From Maea johnstoni (taxonomy: Eukaryota > Annelida > Polychaeta > Spionida > Magelonidae), in the NCBI GenBank assembly GCA_963942565.1, contig OZ012699.1:28242621-28306620 (forward strand): a stretch of DNA of 64,000 bases. The letters are read 5' to 3'. The notes below the pieces were generated by a model. It was not told the DNA's origin and ran no database searches. It worked only from the letters and a program-made list of their open reading frames with translations. This document shows positions 23,419 through 34,102 of the stretch, one piece after another. Every line of letters begins with the position of its first letter. The stretch's first letter is position 1. Made by a program: the position numbers and the translations under genes.

Positions 23419-23557
23419 AGGACAGTATCTCCCTATAAAGCAAGAGTTGGAGGAGGAAAATGAAACCATCATATTACAAAAACGGAATCTTTTTTAAAGG
23501 ACAGTGCCACCCTATAAAGCAAGAGTCAAAGGAAAGTGCTCTTGGCATATAAGTTAA
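23419..23557 (+). pseudogene. Out-of-frame end of zinc-finger copy A tail
   Basis: Two further repeat units (ctccctataaagcaagagtt at about 23432 and ccctataaagcaagagtcaa at about 23512) continue the tail but not in the frame of the upstream array. The segment ends tggcatataagtt, matching the stop region of copy B (aacatataagtt at 43618-43630). Confidence 0.75.
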
Positions 23558-25387
23558 AGTACTAGTAATGGGTACCCAGGTCATTTCTGGGATGTTATAC
23601 ATCGAGTATTTGTAGATTAAAAACGCATAATAAAAGTGTAGTATTCCTAGTAGTAAGCGAGATACAGAGCATAATTGCTCTGACACCCATAAAATACGCC
23701 GATGGCGGCAAAACTTGGCTGTGACGTCACGGGTGGCCTTCATGCAGGATGGCGTCAAATCATATCGCATGGAATTACATATTGACATATTGCTTTGGGC
23801 TGCCTCTTGGTCCAGGAGTGTCCAATTTCTACATCAGTTATATTGTTTTAAAAGAATTAAAAGTGCTCTATTACTTGATAAGTTTTTGTGACGATTGGTC
23901 GCATAAAATAGCATTTGACAGCATTTAAGGGTAGTCCCTACATCACATGAAATTGCTTTATATAGGATAGGCCTAACACGCAATTTTCTCCTAAGCTTGA
24001 CAATAAGAACTGTCCCAGGTTAAGATACTTGTAAAATCTGTGGTTTTGTCAAATGTTTAATAAATGTACTTATTACGAATTTCCAAAAAAATACACAACT
24101 ATTCGATCCTTACATGTCCCACTCTTAGCTGAATAGATCGACATTTGCGATTCCTTCTTTCACCTAAACTTAAGTCTGTCTGACCCAAGCTTAACCGAAC
24201 GGTCTCTCCTCTTTGGTGTTTATGCAATACAAACTTGATAAACCTCTTGGGAGCACTAGGTCGAATTTTATAAACATACTTTCTGCCTCAACTCCGCAAA
24301 ACGTAGATTTTGCCCAAATTATGTGCCCATGGAAATTACGCACGACATCGCTCACATTTCAGTTGTACCGCTCAAGTTTAATTTGCAATGGGCCAATTTT
24401 ACAATGGTATTCATGAGCAAATTCAACATTTTGCTGAGTTAAGTCATAAAAATATATTTATATACATACATAAATGACAAAAGTGTTTTTAAGAGGTTTG
24501 CCAAGTTTGGATGCCAGTGGCGAACACGAACTTTTTGTAACAAAACAAGGAAAAACGGTCAGTCAAGCTTGGGTCAGACAGACTATAGGATTAATATGAA
24601 TATGCTTTGTCATTGTTCATAAACAGTGACAAAGGACCACTTTTTGAAAAAAAATTAATGGCACTAAATGGCCTTCATTCATTCATTCATTCCCACCCAA
24701 CCACGCCCTCAAAAATACGTTACGGTACTGAAATGTACTTGGAGCTTAATGTAGCTCTACATTTCGGCTAGCTCAACATGTCACTTCCGATTTCTCGGCC
24801 GTTTGCGGTCGGATTTTAACGAAATAAACATCGCTATTTTCACAATTAAATATCCTTTTTAGATATAAATTATCATGAAAATTCCGTAATCCACATTGAA
24901 GTGGCAGCGAGGGAAGTCGACCATGTCTTCCTGTGACAGTGTCTGCCTAGTGAGGCCATAATAAATGCCGTTGTTGTGTTTTACTAGCCATTTCTCAGCC
25001 GTTTCTGGGTTGATTTTTACGCGACAAAGTTTGTTTGGACCGCGGATAGATATTCCATAAGCATATGAAATATGAGGACAATCACTTTATTAACGATGAA
25101 GCAGCATCGAGGAAATGACAGCAATGTTTACGAGCGACTATTCCGCTCAGTGTAAAAAGAGATGACCTAAATCTTTGAAGGCCACCCTTTACGTCACTGC
25201 TGCATAGCCTCGTTTTCAGTCGTTTTTCGGCGGGAGATTTTTTTCTCAAAATTGGCACTTTGAAATCAAAAGATAAAATACTAAACATAACTTTTTTGTT
25301 CTTCAATCAACTTACTTATATTTTATTAGTAATGAAGATCATACTTTCGAAAAGAAAAATGTATCTTATTTACCAGTTACTAGTACT
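23558..25387. mobile_element. TTAA-flanked TIR element, 1.83 kb, in 3' flank of copy A
   Basis: TTAA at 23554-23557 and 25388-25391 flanks the element. Its ends, AGTACTAGTAATGGGTA and the reverse complement of 25371-25387, match at 15 of 17 positions. Copy B has no such insertion: aagttagaacaggaaaacc there equals the joined flanks here, so it is a post-duplication insertion. A TTAA target is used by piggyBac and Kolobok elements; the ends lack the CCC start usual for piggyBac, so the superfamily stays open. No transposase frame, hence non-autonomous. An AGTCTGTCTGAC element is nested at 24173-24584. The subterminal regions on both sides contain acgtca. Confidence 0.8.
24173..24584. mobile_element. 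Nested TIR element, AGTCTGTCTGAC family, 412 bp
   Basis: agtctgtctgacccaagctt at the left end mirrors aagcttgggtcagacagact at the right. The inner parts show an imperfect inverted pair (caaacttgataaacctctt and aagaggtttgccaagtttg). It is a longer relative of the 127-bp copy at 17907-18033 and lies inside the TTAA-flanked element. Confidence 0.8.
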
Positions 25388-25640
25388 TTAAAACGGAAAA
25401 CCCCTTGATGTCTGATATAACTGGGATACTGTAGTTATCAACACAGAAGTGCACAGCCTAGATATTCTGGTAATGAAAACCACCTGGTCACAGCGCTGAA
25501 TGATCAAGTGTATGATATCACTGGGTTAATGTAGTTATCAACACAGAAGTGCACAGTCTAAATATTCTGGTAATGAAAACCACCTGGTCACAGCGCTGAA
25601 TGATCAAGTGTATGATATCAATTGCCACTAGGACTAAAGC
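25388..25640. repeat. 3' flank of copy A with 100-bp tandem duplication
   Basis: Resumes the homology to copy B (43627-43770: gatgt-tgatataact, aagtgcacagcct, ttgcca-taggact). In copy A a 100-bp segment beginning gatataactggg is present twice in tandem (25414 and 25514), nearly identical, so the duplication is recent. Confidence 0.8.
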
Positions 25641-26600
25641 CCCTTTATAACATACACAATTAGGAGTACGATTGAGTACGATTTTTGAAATCGCACGCCA
25701 CCGTGTTAGACCGTATGACAGTCTCATAACGCTTCATACTCAACCACGGTCCACTGTACTCGACCGTATGACGTTCTCACTCAGTCCAAAATCACATTCC
25801 CTGTTATGGAACGTTCAAAACAATTGTACTCATTTATACTCCTTGAGATTTTCGCATTCCACCATATGGGCGCCATATGTATATGTATATATGTATCAAT
25901 GAAGAATACATTTCTCAAGCATCATTAATGCATTCCTAATCAGCAAACCACATCTCAGTAAAGATTGCTAACGTTAGAATTGGGTTTAATATGAAAAATA
26001 ATATTTCAAAATCTACCTGTTGGGGTTAATCAGTTGCTGTCGCATAAGGCAGGTGGTCTTGTTCAATAAAACGTATATTGCTTCATGAAAAATATTGATA
26101 TATAATTTTGGAGAATATTTGGAAATGAAATGAAATGTATAAATACGCACGCATATTCAAGCATTTCACCCCCTACACCCACATATTCATTCACAGACAC
26201 ATTCACCCACACACCACCCATATGGACGAGATGACTTGTGACCCCAAATTTTTATTTTGGATTTCAAAAGTGGACCTGACAATGATAGCTTATGCAAAGT
26301 TTCGTGGATTTCTTAATGTGGGGTATTTTTCAAATGGACAATATTTAATTTAATCCTTTGAAATAAAACAAATATATAAATCTTTTTCGTAACTTTTATT
26401 TCATTCGTTTTCTATAGTTTTTATTATGAAGTTGAAAATTTCTTTAACTTTCGTTACGTTATGTGAGCTATGATACATCAAAAGTTTTAAGATTATCTTC
26501 GCAGAGGAGAACATCTTACGTATGAGATCATTCGGGATCATAGCATACCTTTATTAATGCATTTCACATAGTATTAACCGCCTCTTGTCACGAGAGGTCG
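25641..26600. other. Intergenic, nothing recognised
   Basis: AT-rich. A short atatgtatat run lies near 25875 and a cacaca-like stretch near 26200. No protein-like frame. Confidence 0.5.
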
Positions 26601-26835
26601 CTGCAATTTACCTGTCCTGAAAGGCCTGATGGTATGAGGCGTTGCCACTGGCTGCTAGCTGTCTCGCGTCATGATCAATGAAAGCCTGTCCTGATGGCCT
26701 AGTCCTCTGAGGCGTTGCCACTGACTGCTGGCTGTCTCTCACCACAGAGGGCCTGCCCTGATGGCTGAGTGGTCTGAGACGTTGCCATTGACTGCTAGCT
26801 GTCTCTCACCACTGAGGGCCTGACCTGATGGTATT
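26601..26835. repeat. Three-copy tandem repeat, about 70-bp unit
   Basis: Units marked by gaggcgttgccactg and gctagctgtctc start at 26636, 26709 and 26776, with ggcctg-cctgatgg between. Units differ by substitutions and small indels. Confidence 0.8.
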
Positions 26836-27289
26836 TAAAAACCATATGTACCTTTATTGATCAAGAAAACCTCATTTGAGGTAAAACACTGTAAAATAGA
26901 AACTGTGATTATATTGAGGTCAGCTCAAGCAGCTAAGTTAAAGAAAACTTATATTTGAAACACCTAGACCTCAGGGATTAGATAACTATTGTTAGCAAGG
27001 GGACAGGAGTGCTAAACTAGGAGTTGTCTTATTTTGAGTGTGTCACCAGCATCACAGCCTTAACGGTATCCACGCGGGAGCAGCCCGGTAAGTTACCCAC
27101 GTTCCCGGGCCCGTTCAGTTCTCTGCCTTCTATTCTCGACGTTTGTGCGCCAAATCCTTGATTGTGGCGGTCTTGACCGCTATACCAGCTATTTTTTCTG
27201 CGCTTACTCATTTCCTGTTTAGATACTTAGAGTAACATGGGGACAGGCAGTGATCACGTTACCACACAAATAACACGACAGTGCGTTTT
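26836..27289. other. Intergenic; GC-richer island
   Basis: 27040-27210 is richer in GC and CpG than its surroundings and holds a 60-codon minus-strand frame with no recognised domain. It could be a remnant of an exon or promoter but nothing decides this. Confidence 0.35.
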
Positions 27290-27770
27290 TACACACTTCT
27301 AAGCATTCTATTATGATCGTCTGTTAGTGAAATGTTGAATCCTTGGTTTCGTCAGTGTTTAGGCGCCTCATATGTTGGTCATAGCCGTGTTATTTAGAAT
27401 TTTTTTCTTGATAAAATGGAAGGATACATCTGCGTTGTTAGGTGACCGCTTTGCCTGGTTATGCGCTGTAATATAAAGTGACATCATTGTCTGGTACTTT
27501 TTTTCTAAATGAACAATGCATCTTTATCCTGCTTAGAATGATTTTATTATGATTGTATGTCAATAAAATGCTGTATATTTGGCGTCGCTAGTGTCGTTGC
27601 ATGTTTTTTATGTTGCTAATGGCCGTGTTTAATGGATAACTATTTGTATATACCGAATGGAAGGTTACATCTCGTGTTGTTCGGCGACCGGTTCGCGATC
27701 GCCGTGTGGAAGAATATACAGTGACGTCCTTTGAGCTGTTGTGCGCGTGAATTTGCATTGAATAGACTAG
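27290..27770. repeat. Two-copy tandem duplication, about 237-bp period
   Basis: Blocks ttctattatgatcgt, gccgtgtt-aat, atggaagg-tacatct and agtgac-tc recur at about 27306 and 27542 in the same order, with about a quarter of positions changed. Confidence 0.7.
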
Positions 27771-28239
27771 TGCCAGTCCTTTGAGCTGCTGCGCGCCAAC
27801 AATCAGGGGGAGGGGGGGGGGGGGGCGGACTGGGCTGGTGCCGTTCAGCTTGGTGGACTCGTGCATGAAGCACACAACATATCATGGGATCATATTTAAC
27901 TACAACAACAGCTCAATTGTTCCAGTTATCAATAGGGTATAGTGAGATAGAACTATAACAGCCATTAACATGGGATTGCGGGCGCCTTTACTCCGCACAA
28001 CTTCGCGTTTTCCATCAAAATATTACATGCTCAATGCACACTTTCTCTTCTAGAATTGAGTCCTGCTGCGTCAGCGCCAGAGAACTTACGTGAAGTGAGA
28101 TGTGGACATTTCAGAGTTTAAAAAAATGTCAACATTCAACCTGACACACACTTATGTGATGCTCACCTTCTGGTAATTAGTTAAAGGGACATTGATATAA
28201 ACATAGGCATCCGCCTGACAGTGAGTGTGCTGTCTTTGT
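27771..28239. other. Intergenic with G-rich run
   Basis: 27806-27825 is a G run broken by a single A. No gene recognised. Confidence 0.5.
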
Positions 28240-28560
28240 GCTGAAGTCTTTTGGGTGATACACAGGTACATGTATTTGTATCCATACAATGATCCGGAAA
28301 TTGGAAAAATTATTGCTATAGATATTGATTATGGGAACGCAGGTCACCCTCTTATGAAGCCTGATACGGACTTTCAGGTCTATCCCTTATATTAGGAATG
28401 AAAAGGAAGCTTTGGAGATCCCGGTGGATATCGCTGTGTAACCCACAGGTATTTGTATCTGTACGATGATCCGAAAATTGAAAAAATTGTTGCTATAAAA
28501 ATCAAATGATTATGGGAACGCAGGTCACCTTTTGAAAACTGATACGAACTTTCAGGTTGG
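28240..28560. repeat. Two-copy tandem duplication, about 184-bp period
   Basis: atttgtatc-atac-atgatccg, attggaaaaatt, gattatgggaacgcaggtca and actttcaggt occur at about 28262-28380 and 28446-28560. Confidence 0.8.
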
Positions 28561-28589
28561 TCCGAGGGTTCCTGGAGATTTCGTATAAA

Positions 28590-28960
28590 CAGATAAACCT
28601 GAAAGTTCCCCCCAAAAACGGGAGTGAAAATAAAAAGCTTTTTTATTTTCTCTCCCCAAAAAACGGGAGTGAAAATAAAAAGTTTTTTATTTTCTTTCCA
28701 CGCAATAAACGGGGGTGAAAATAAAGTTTTTATTTTCTGTTCCCCAAAAACAAGAGTGAAAATAAAGTTTTTTTTTATTTTCTCTCCCCAAAAAGCAAGA
28801 GTGAAAATAAAAGTTTTTTTTTATTTTCTCTCCACCAAAATACGGGCGTGAAAATATATATATATTTTAATTTTCTCTCCCTCAAAAAGGGGGGCATATA
28901 AAAACTATATTTTATTTTCTCAATCTAAAATACGGTCGTGAAAAAAGTTTTTTATTTGCT
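28590..28960. repeat. 41-47-bp tandem repeat, each unit a hairpin
   Basis: About eight units of the form ccccaaaaacggga-gtgaaaataaa followed by a gttttttattttct block. Within each unit gaaaataaaa can pair with ttttattttc, so the array is a row of small AT hairpins. Units begin at about 28624, 28668, 28715, 28756, 28801 and 28850, with decayed units after. Confidence 0.85.
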
Positions 28961-29153
28961 CTTACATTTGGTCCATCCTAGCCCCCACTATTGGTTCGGC
29001 ACACGTGCTAGTGTTTAATACCGTGTGCCGGAAAGAACTTAACGGGAAGTTTACCTGCGCTCTTGACGTCATGGAGGTTTCCCCGCATATTAAAATTTCA
29101 AGTGAATCAGTGCAACACATATATCTCTACTGTCTTACTAAGTGAATAAATTG

Positions 29154-29541
29154 CAATACAGGAAATGTGACCAGAGCCTACAGTAGGGAGGTCCCCAAAG
29201 GTGGAGTCCTCCCTACTGTAAGTGGCTGGGCTGGGCTGTGCTTCCTGCTTAGCTTCTCCCCTGAGAATCTAATGCATCTGCATCTTTATAGGTCAAATCA
29301 AAAAAGCTATCCAAAGGGCGGTTACACAAAAAGAGACAGCCTCACATAGTTCCCCTCGTAGAAGAAAACTAAGTGTAAAAGCAGTTTTAATGGAAGTGAC
29401 TACATGGAAGTGGGATATTTAGGCAAGGAAGTATATGATACACCGGCTAGCAGCTTAATAGAGGAGTTTCAGTGTGCTCTCGAGGGTTGAACGGTTTATT
29501 TAGCGACTTTCAAAAGTTCTATGTGACCATTTCCTGTCATG
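29154..29541 (-). mobile_element. CATKACAGGAAATG-family MITE, copy 2
   Basis: Inverted relative to copy 1: it opens with caatacaggaaatgtgacc and ends tgtgaccatttcctgtcatg. Carries the family blocks including ggtcaaatcaaaaaagctat and gtgtaaaagcagttttaatg. The subterminal hairpin 29180-29219 has perfect 12-bp arms (acagtagggagg and its complement). Confidence 0.85.
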
Positions 29542-29544
29542 TGG

Positions 29545-29950
29545 TATGTTATGATTCGAGCTACAACTCAATGATATCTAGAGCAACCATTATTAGGATT
29601 GACATTTCATTCGCAGGTTTAAATTACAAATTATCTTATTACTATGAAAAATATATAACCTGTGTTTTAGAGCGATTTTGGAGGGAGGGTGCCTGTTGGG
29701 GGAAATTTTATTTCTTCTTTTTTTCAGATTTGGGTTGGGAACATATGAATATATATATTCTCCACAACTCTCTCAAGCAAATGCAGGGGCCGCCACCAGT
29801 CTAGTGCTTCTGCCTCGTACTGTATTTCCATTGGCTGGAGCCTCGGAGTCTTTGCTCTCCCTAGCCGTATCAGTTCCAGCTGTACGCCAGTGTAGGCATT
29901 TTTGCATCTCCCGCAAATTTATTCACCCCAAGCTTTATCGCTGACTGGTA
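29545..29950. repeat. Dispersed repeat shared with 48600-49020
   Basis: Blocks ggtatgttatgatt, gattgacatttca, aggtttaaatta, gcgattttggagggagggtg, and a ttttttcagattt-ggtt-gaac segment recur in order at 48640-48840, and weakly at 38130-38280. The 'ttttcag' string looks like a splice acceptor, but the downstream frames are not conserved between copies. Confidence 0.65.
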
Positions 29951-30109
29951 AGAATTACAGGCTATAATAGCCTTAGATAGTATTGGATGATATAAGAAAC
30001 ATAGATTCTGCCTGATAGCATAATATGGTAAACATTGAGCGTAGATAAGAGTACAGCCATAGATACATGGCAAGAAATAGTTGCCTATGTGTTTAAGGTA
30101 GTGAATTCG
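29951..30109. other. Intergenic, nothing recognised
   Basis: No gene. Confidence 0.5.
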
Positions 30110-30283
30110 GGTGTCAGGCCCAGACTTAATATTGAGCTTGTTTGCAATTGCTACCTTTTAACAATTTACTACTTTTCCAATCGTACTACCTTAATGGAAA
30201 TCGCAACATTTCACTGCTCACTACCTTTAAAAAATATCTACGTTTTCCAAAATTGCTACCTGTAGGCAATCCCTACCTGTATT
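30110..30283. repeat. Decayed fragment of the 69-bp minisatellite
   Basis: Contains ttttccaaaattgctacct, aggcaatccctacct and related blocks of the unit seen at 34103-35055, in the same orientation as the first half of that array, with considerable decay. Confidence 0.75.
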
Positions 30284-30320
30284 ATGCACCAGTCAATTGA
30301 ATCCTCGGGAGGGGGGGGGG
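30284..30320. repeat. Left member of inverted pair (tgcaccagtcaattgaatcc)
   Basis: tgcaccagtcaattgaatcc followed by tcgggagggggggggg is the reverse complement of ccccccctcccggggattc-aattgactggtgca at 34063-34099, apart from one or two bases. The two could be TIRs of a 3.8-kb element. The 69-bp minisatellite lies outside both. Confidence 0.65.
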
Positions 30321-30924
30321 ATAGTGCACCGACCTTCTGCACTATTTTGCATAGTCCCCGCCCCCCGCGGCACATTTTTTTGTCACTAATCCCAGCCCCC
30401 GGGGCATATTTTTTAAAGGGACCCTAAAGGCTCACATACATATCAGCTAATATGAGAGTAATACACTTCAAGAACAGGATGCTGCCCTTCTTGTTCTCTC
30501 AGTGATCCCATGAGGTGAGATTTTTGCATATTGCCATCATCCTGCCCAGCCCCTGGCAGCCACTGGCTGCGGGCATGTTTTTCAATTGGGTGGCAGAGAT
30601 CACATCCTGCCCCTAGCTCTGTGCTTATCTCAAGCACCCCTAAGCTCCTTTGCTACCTAATAACACGGACCACATGCACAACAGGGGTTGATAACCCTTG
30701 GCTCCGAGGAAGTGCTACTCACTAACTTGGATTAAGAAAAGAATGGATATGTAACGAGAGACCAATTACTATATGCCCTATAGTTACATGCTAGCCTCAT
30801 GCCAGGACTAGCAGATAAGGCAGCAGCACGAGGTCACGTGGGAACAAGGACCAATCAGGGCTCCCGCATCGATTACATTACAGAGAAACCTTATCTCCAC
30901 CACCTGCTGGGGGTGCCCAGAGGG
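30321..30924. other. Interior of the 30284-34099 inverted pair, left part
   Basis: Begins with GC-rich low-complexity sequence (ccccgccccccgcggc at 30357-30372). No gene recognised. Confidence 0.45.
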
Positions 30925-31822
30925 TTGCAGGAGATTTCGTAACCAAACATCTTCGTACCCAAACATCTTCGTACCCAACAGATTTCGTCACCACATGTTC
31001 GTACCCAAAGGAAATTGATTGAATTAGATAATGGCAAATAAATCACGTATTTTATAATTGAAGTCAGGTATAGACAGGTGGAAAATAGGGAATTTGTTGG
31101 GGAAAATTGTGTTGTTTACTTCTTGACAATCTTGTGTACGAAGTTAGCGGTCGATTTTCCATCTAACTTTCGTTTCAATTGACAAGTAATATTGTAAGCA
31201 TTGAAAGAAATGTTTAAATATGCGAAGTATCCTATTTGATTTTAGGCTATAAACGAACATTTCTAGTGCCCCTATATCTGCCTTAGATGAGCAACCACTA
31301 TCCAAATGTCTGCCAAAACACGCTGGTCGCGAAACCGGAAGTAGCGCCATTTTGAAGGTATAGACTTTTTGAAAGTATAATAATTCAATGCGTAATTGGC
31401 GTGCGGCATCAAGAATAAACAAGTTAACAACATATAAGGTAGGCAAGTTCCTTTATTAGTATCTATAGGAGAGGAATGTCAACGCAGGTAGGTGGACAAT
31501 AAGGATTTTGTGGGGGGAAATTGTGTTCTTGTGTGCGAAGTTAGCGATCGATCTTCCAGTCTTTCCATCTAGCTTTCGTTTCAATTGATAATATCGGCGA
31601 ATTTCAGCCACGGTGTGTGAGCTTTGATCGCTATTTTCGGCAACCATCAGCCAACGAAAATCGTAATTAATAAAAAGTGTCCGATATTTGCGAGACTAGA
31701 TGGTTTTATTAGGCAATGGTAACGAAATCTCTTGGGTGCGAAGCTGCTTGGGTACGAACCAGTTTGGGTACGAACCAGTTTGGGTACGAACCAGTTTGGG
31801 TACGAAGTCTCCTGATTTCGCC
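30925..31822. mobile_element. Inverted-repeat element with cttcgtacccaa end repeats
   Basis: gagatttcgtaacc (30931-30944) is the reverse complement of ggtaacgaaatctc (31718-31731). Each end also carries tandem copies of a short motif, cttcgtacccaaacat on the left and its complement tgggtacgaaccagtt (three times) on the right. An internal direct duplication places ggaattttgttggg-type and gaagttagcg-tcgat blocks at 31085-31195 and again at 31500-31600. No transposase frame. Foldback-like. Confidence 0.65.
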
Positions 31823-32029
31823 CAGAGCACCTATTAGCGACTATTAATTGACACTGGTTGAGGCTAGCATGTTCAGGTTGACCGGCTGGTTTCCATTCCA
31901 TGTGTTGGTCTTCTAAGTCACTAATTACAATTTTAGATTTCCCTTTGTGTGGAGCTCTAGGGCTTCCCTGTTTATGAGAGATGTTGAGCTATGTTCATGA
32001 ACTTTCATATAAACCTATGATTTGTTCTT
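31823..32029. other. Intergenic, nothing recognised
   Basis: Short spacer before MITE copy 3. Confidence 0.5.
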
Positions 32030-32451
32030 CATGACAGGAAATGGTCACATAGAACTTTTTAAAGTCACTAGTAGACAACTTTCACCCTCAAGAGCACGCT
32101 TAAACTCCTATACTAAGCTGCAAGCCGGTGTATCATATACTTCCTTACCTAAATATACCACTTTTTTGTAGTTATTTCCAATAAAACCGCTTTTATACTC
32201 AGTTTTTCACTGCAAGTGGAAATCTTTAAGACTGTCTATTCTTGCGGTAACACCCCTCCTACACTGCCACAGCTGACTGCATTTGACCCATAAAGATAAG
32301 GACCTGCAGGGCCAGTACCTGCCTGATAGATAGCGTTCTCTGGGGAGAGCGAATGGCAGGAAGCACAGCGGCAGCACAGGGTGCCTTCACCGGCGCCACC
32401 CCACAAGTGGAGTGGCGGCGACTGTACTCTATGTGCTCATTTCCTGTAATG
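32030..32451 (+). mobile_element. CATKACAGGAAATG-family MITE, copy 3
   Basis: From catgacaggaaatggtcaca to gtgctcatttcctgtaatg, the same orientation as copy 1. Has the subfamily block ctgactgcatttgacccata shared with copy 4. The subterminal hairpin (about 32391-32420, ggcgccaccccac against gtggagtggcggc) differs in sequence from copies 1 and 2. Confidence 0.85.
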
Positions 32452-33290
32452 CTCCCCAAATTCCCCTTTAAACCATATTTTCAATCCATGTGGGCATCAA
32501 AAATATGATAGATGAATTTGAAAATAAACTTTTATTGTGTTGATTTGTACAAATGCAGGAACATCCTAGAAAAAAAACTATCATATTGAGGGCCTTCATG
32601 CACCTCATGAAGATTGTCTTTGTTGAAGAGTCCATAGCAGCTTGGTCTGTAGTACCGTGAGAAATTCCAGCCACTGTACATCCTCATGCAAACTATCAAT
32701 TCTTATCTTGTCAGGCTACCATGATTGGATTTTAAAATGGCTATTTCATTTTTAGATATTTCTGGCATATAATAGCTTGTGCAGCTCTTCTGCAAAGAAG
32801 TGTTTATGATTGACTTAAGCATATGTACTGATACCTTGAAAAAAGTTACAGTTTCGAAGGCCATTTGGACGAAATTTGCGATGTGCGCAAGTTTTGTGCG
32901 CAACTTGTTTAGAACTGCAATGTACAAACAAGGCGGCCACCTCTATCGGCGGAATTTGAAAAAGAATAACGTCATGGTGAGACAGAATCCCGTCGTAACT
33001 TCGTGACTGCTTTAAAGGTTAATGCAGAATGATTAGGGAACGCACAAGTGCGTTGCACGTACTTTTGCCCGCCACTGACCACGCAACATGCGCAACCACG
33101 CAACAAATCCTCAGTGTAACAAATGCTCATGCGGTGTCATGATTATAGTAATGGGAAAAGTTGCCACGGCGGTGTTCTCTAAAAAAGATAAATTATCTGC
33201 ATCTCTGTGGGTCAACTTTAATGCAGTTTAGAATGTTATAACCGCCGCAACTCACTCTACTTGCCATTTACTTCTTTTAAAGCTGTTGTG
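32452..33290. other. Intergenic, nothing recognised
   Basis: aaacttttattgtgttgattt near 32527 resembles a segment at 44040. Short gcgcaac and cacgcaac motifs lie at 32890-33110. Open frames up to 75 codons on both strands have no protein signature. Confidence 0.45.
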
Positions 33291-34062
33291 AAATGACGGT
33301 GTTGCGATAGAAGGGTGCAACACAGGTTCCAAAACATTACTTGCCGAGCATGGCAAGCTGCCCCTAAAGTTTACTTGCCCACGATGGCACTTCCACTTGT
33401 CCCACCACCCTGTTTAACTAAGGTGAGTTACATTGCGAGGACTCTGCCAAAAGACATTTCTTGCCAAGCGGGGCAATTAAGGGTCTTATTCTGCTGGCCA
33501 GATTGCCGTTTTTTGCCGAATTCACTTGCAACAGGACAAGTGGTTATGTTGCACGCTGGACAGGTTGAAATCGTAGCAATTGTTATGCCATTAATTTTTG
33601 GTCAATCACTACTCATACTGTGTGATTATTTCACAAATATTTTCGAGATTAGCGCGCATTTAAAGCTTTGCTTTGTAGTCATATTATAATTAAAGTGTTA
33701 TCCTCCAAATTTCGCGAGATTCAGTAATCATCAATGTGTTTGTTTTTGTTAATATTCTTGTTTTTTTCCTCATATTCATATAAAAAAGATAATTTTATAC
33801 TAGCCACATTCAGTGCCGGTCGTATCATTATGACAATATCTCATACCATTTGTCTATCCACTGCTAGACGGCAGATTAATTGGGCTAATCATAAACAAGT
33901 AATTAGGATTTTGGCATGAGGAGGATTTAGTGGGTAACTATCCCCGCCACCGTGCCCCGGCCTATATTGTCGCTCTACTAGTTAGTTATGTCCCCACCCT
34001 GCGGGGCAGCATTTTGGTGAACTAAACAGGATAAGCCCGGCATCGCCCGGCCATTTCCCGGC
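33291..34062. other. Intergenic; cttgcc-rich and GC-rich segments
   Basis: cttgcc and its complement recur between 33340 and 33545, as in the left part of the 5981-6375 element, so this may be a decayed relative. At 34005-34062 ggggcagcatttt-gtgaactaaac-ggataagcc matches 44410-44460. Confidence 0.45.
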
Positions 34063-34099
34063 CCCCCCCCCTCCCGGGGATTCAATTGACTGGTGCATT
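34063..34099. repeat. Right member of inverted pair (tgcaccagtcaattgaatcc complement)
   Basis: ccccccctcccgggg followed by attcaattgactggtgca mirrors 30284-30320. It is immediately followed by the 69-bp minisatellite. Confidence 0.65.
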
Positions 34100-34102
34100 A
34101 GT

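Noticed and set aside
27029-27211. 60-codon minus-strand frame in a GC-richer patch
   Set aside because: Basic and protein-like at the start, but unsupported by any domain, repeat copy or clear splice sites.
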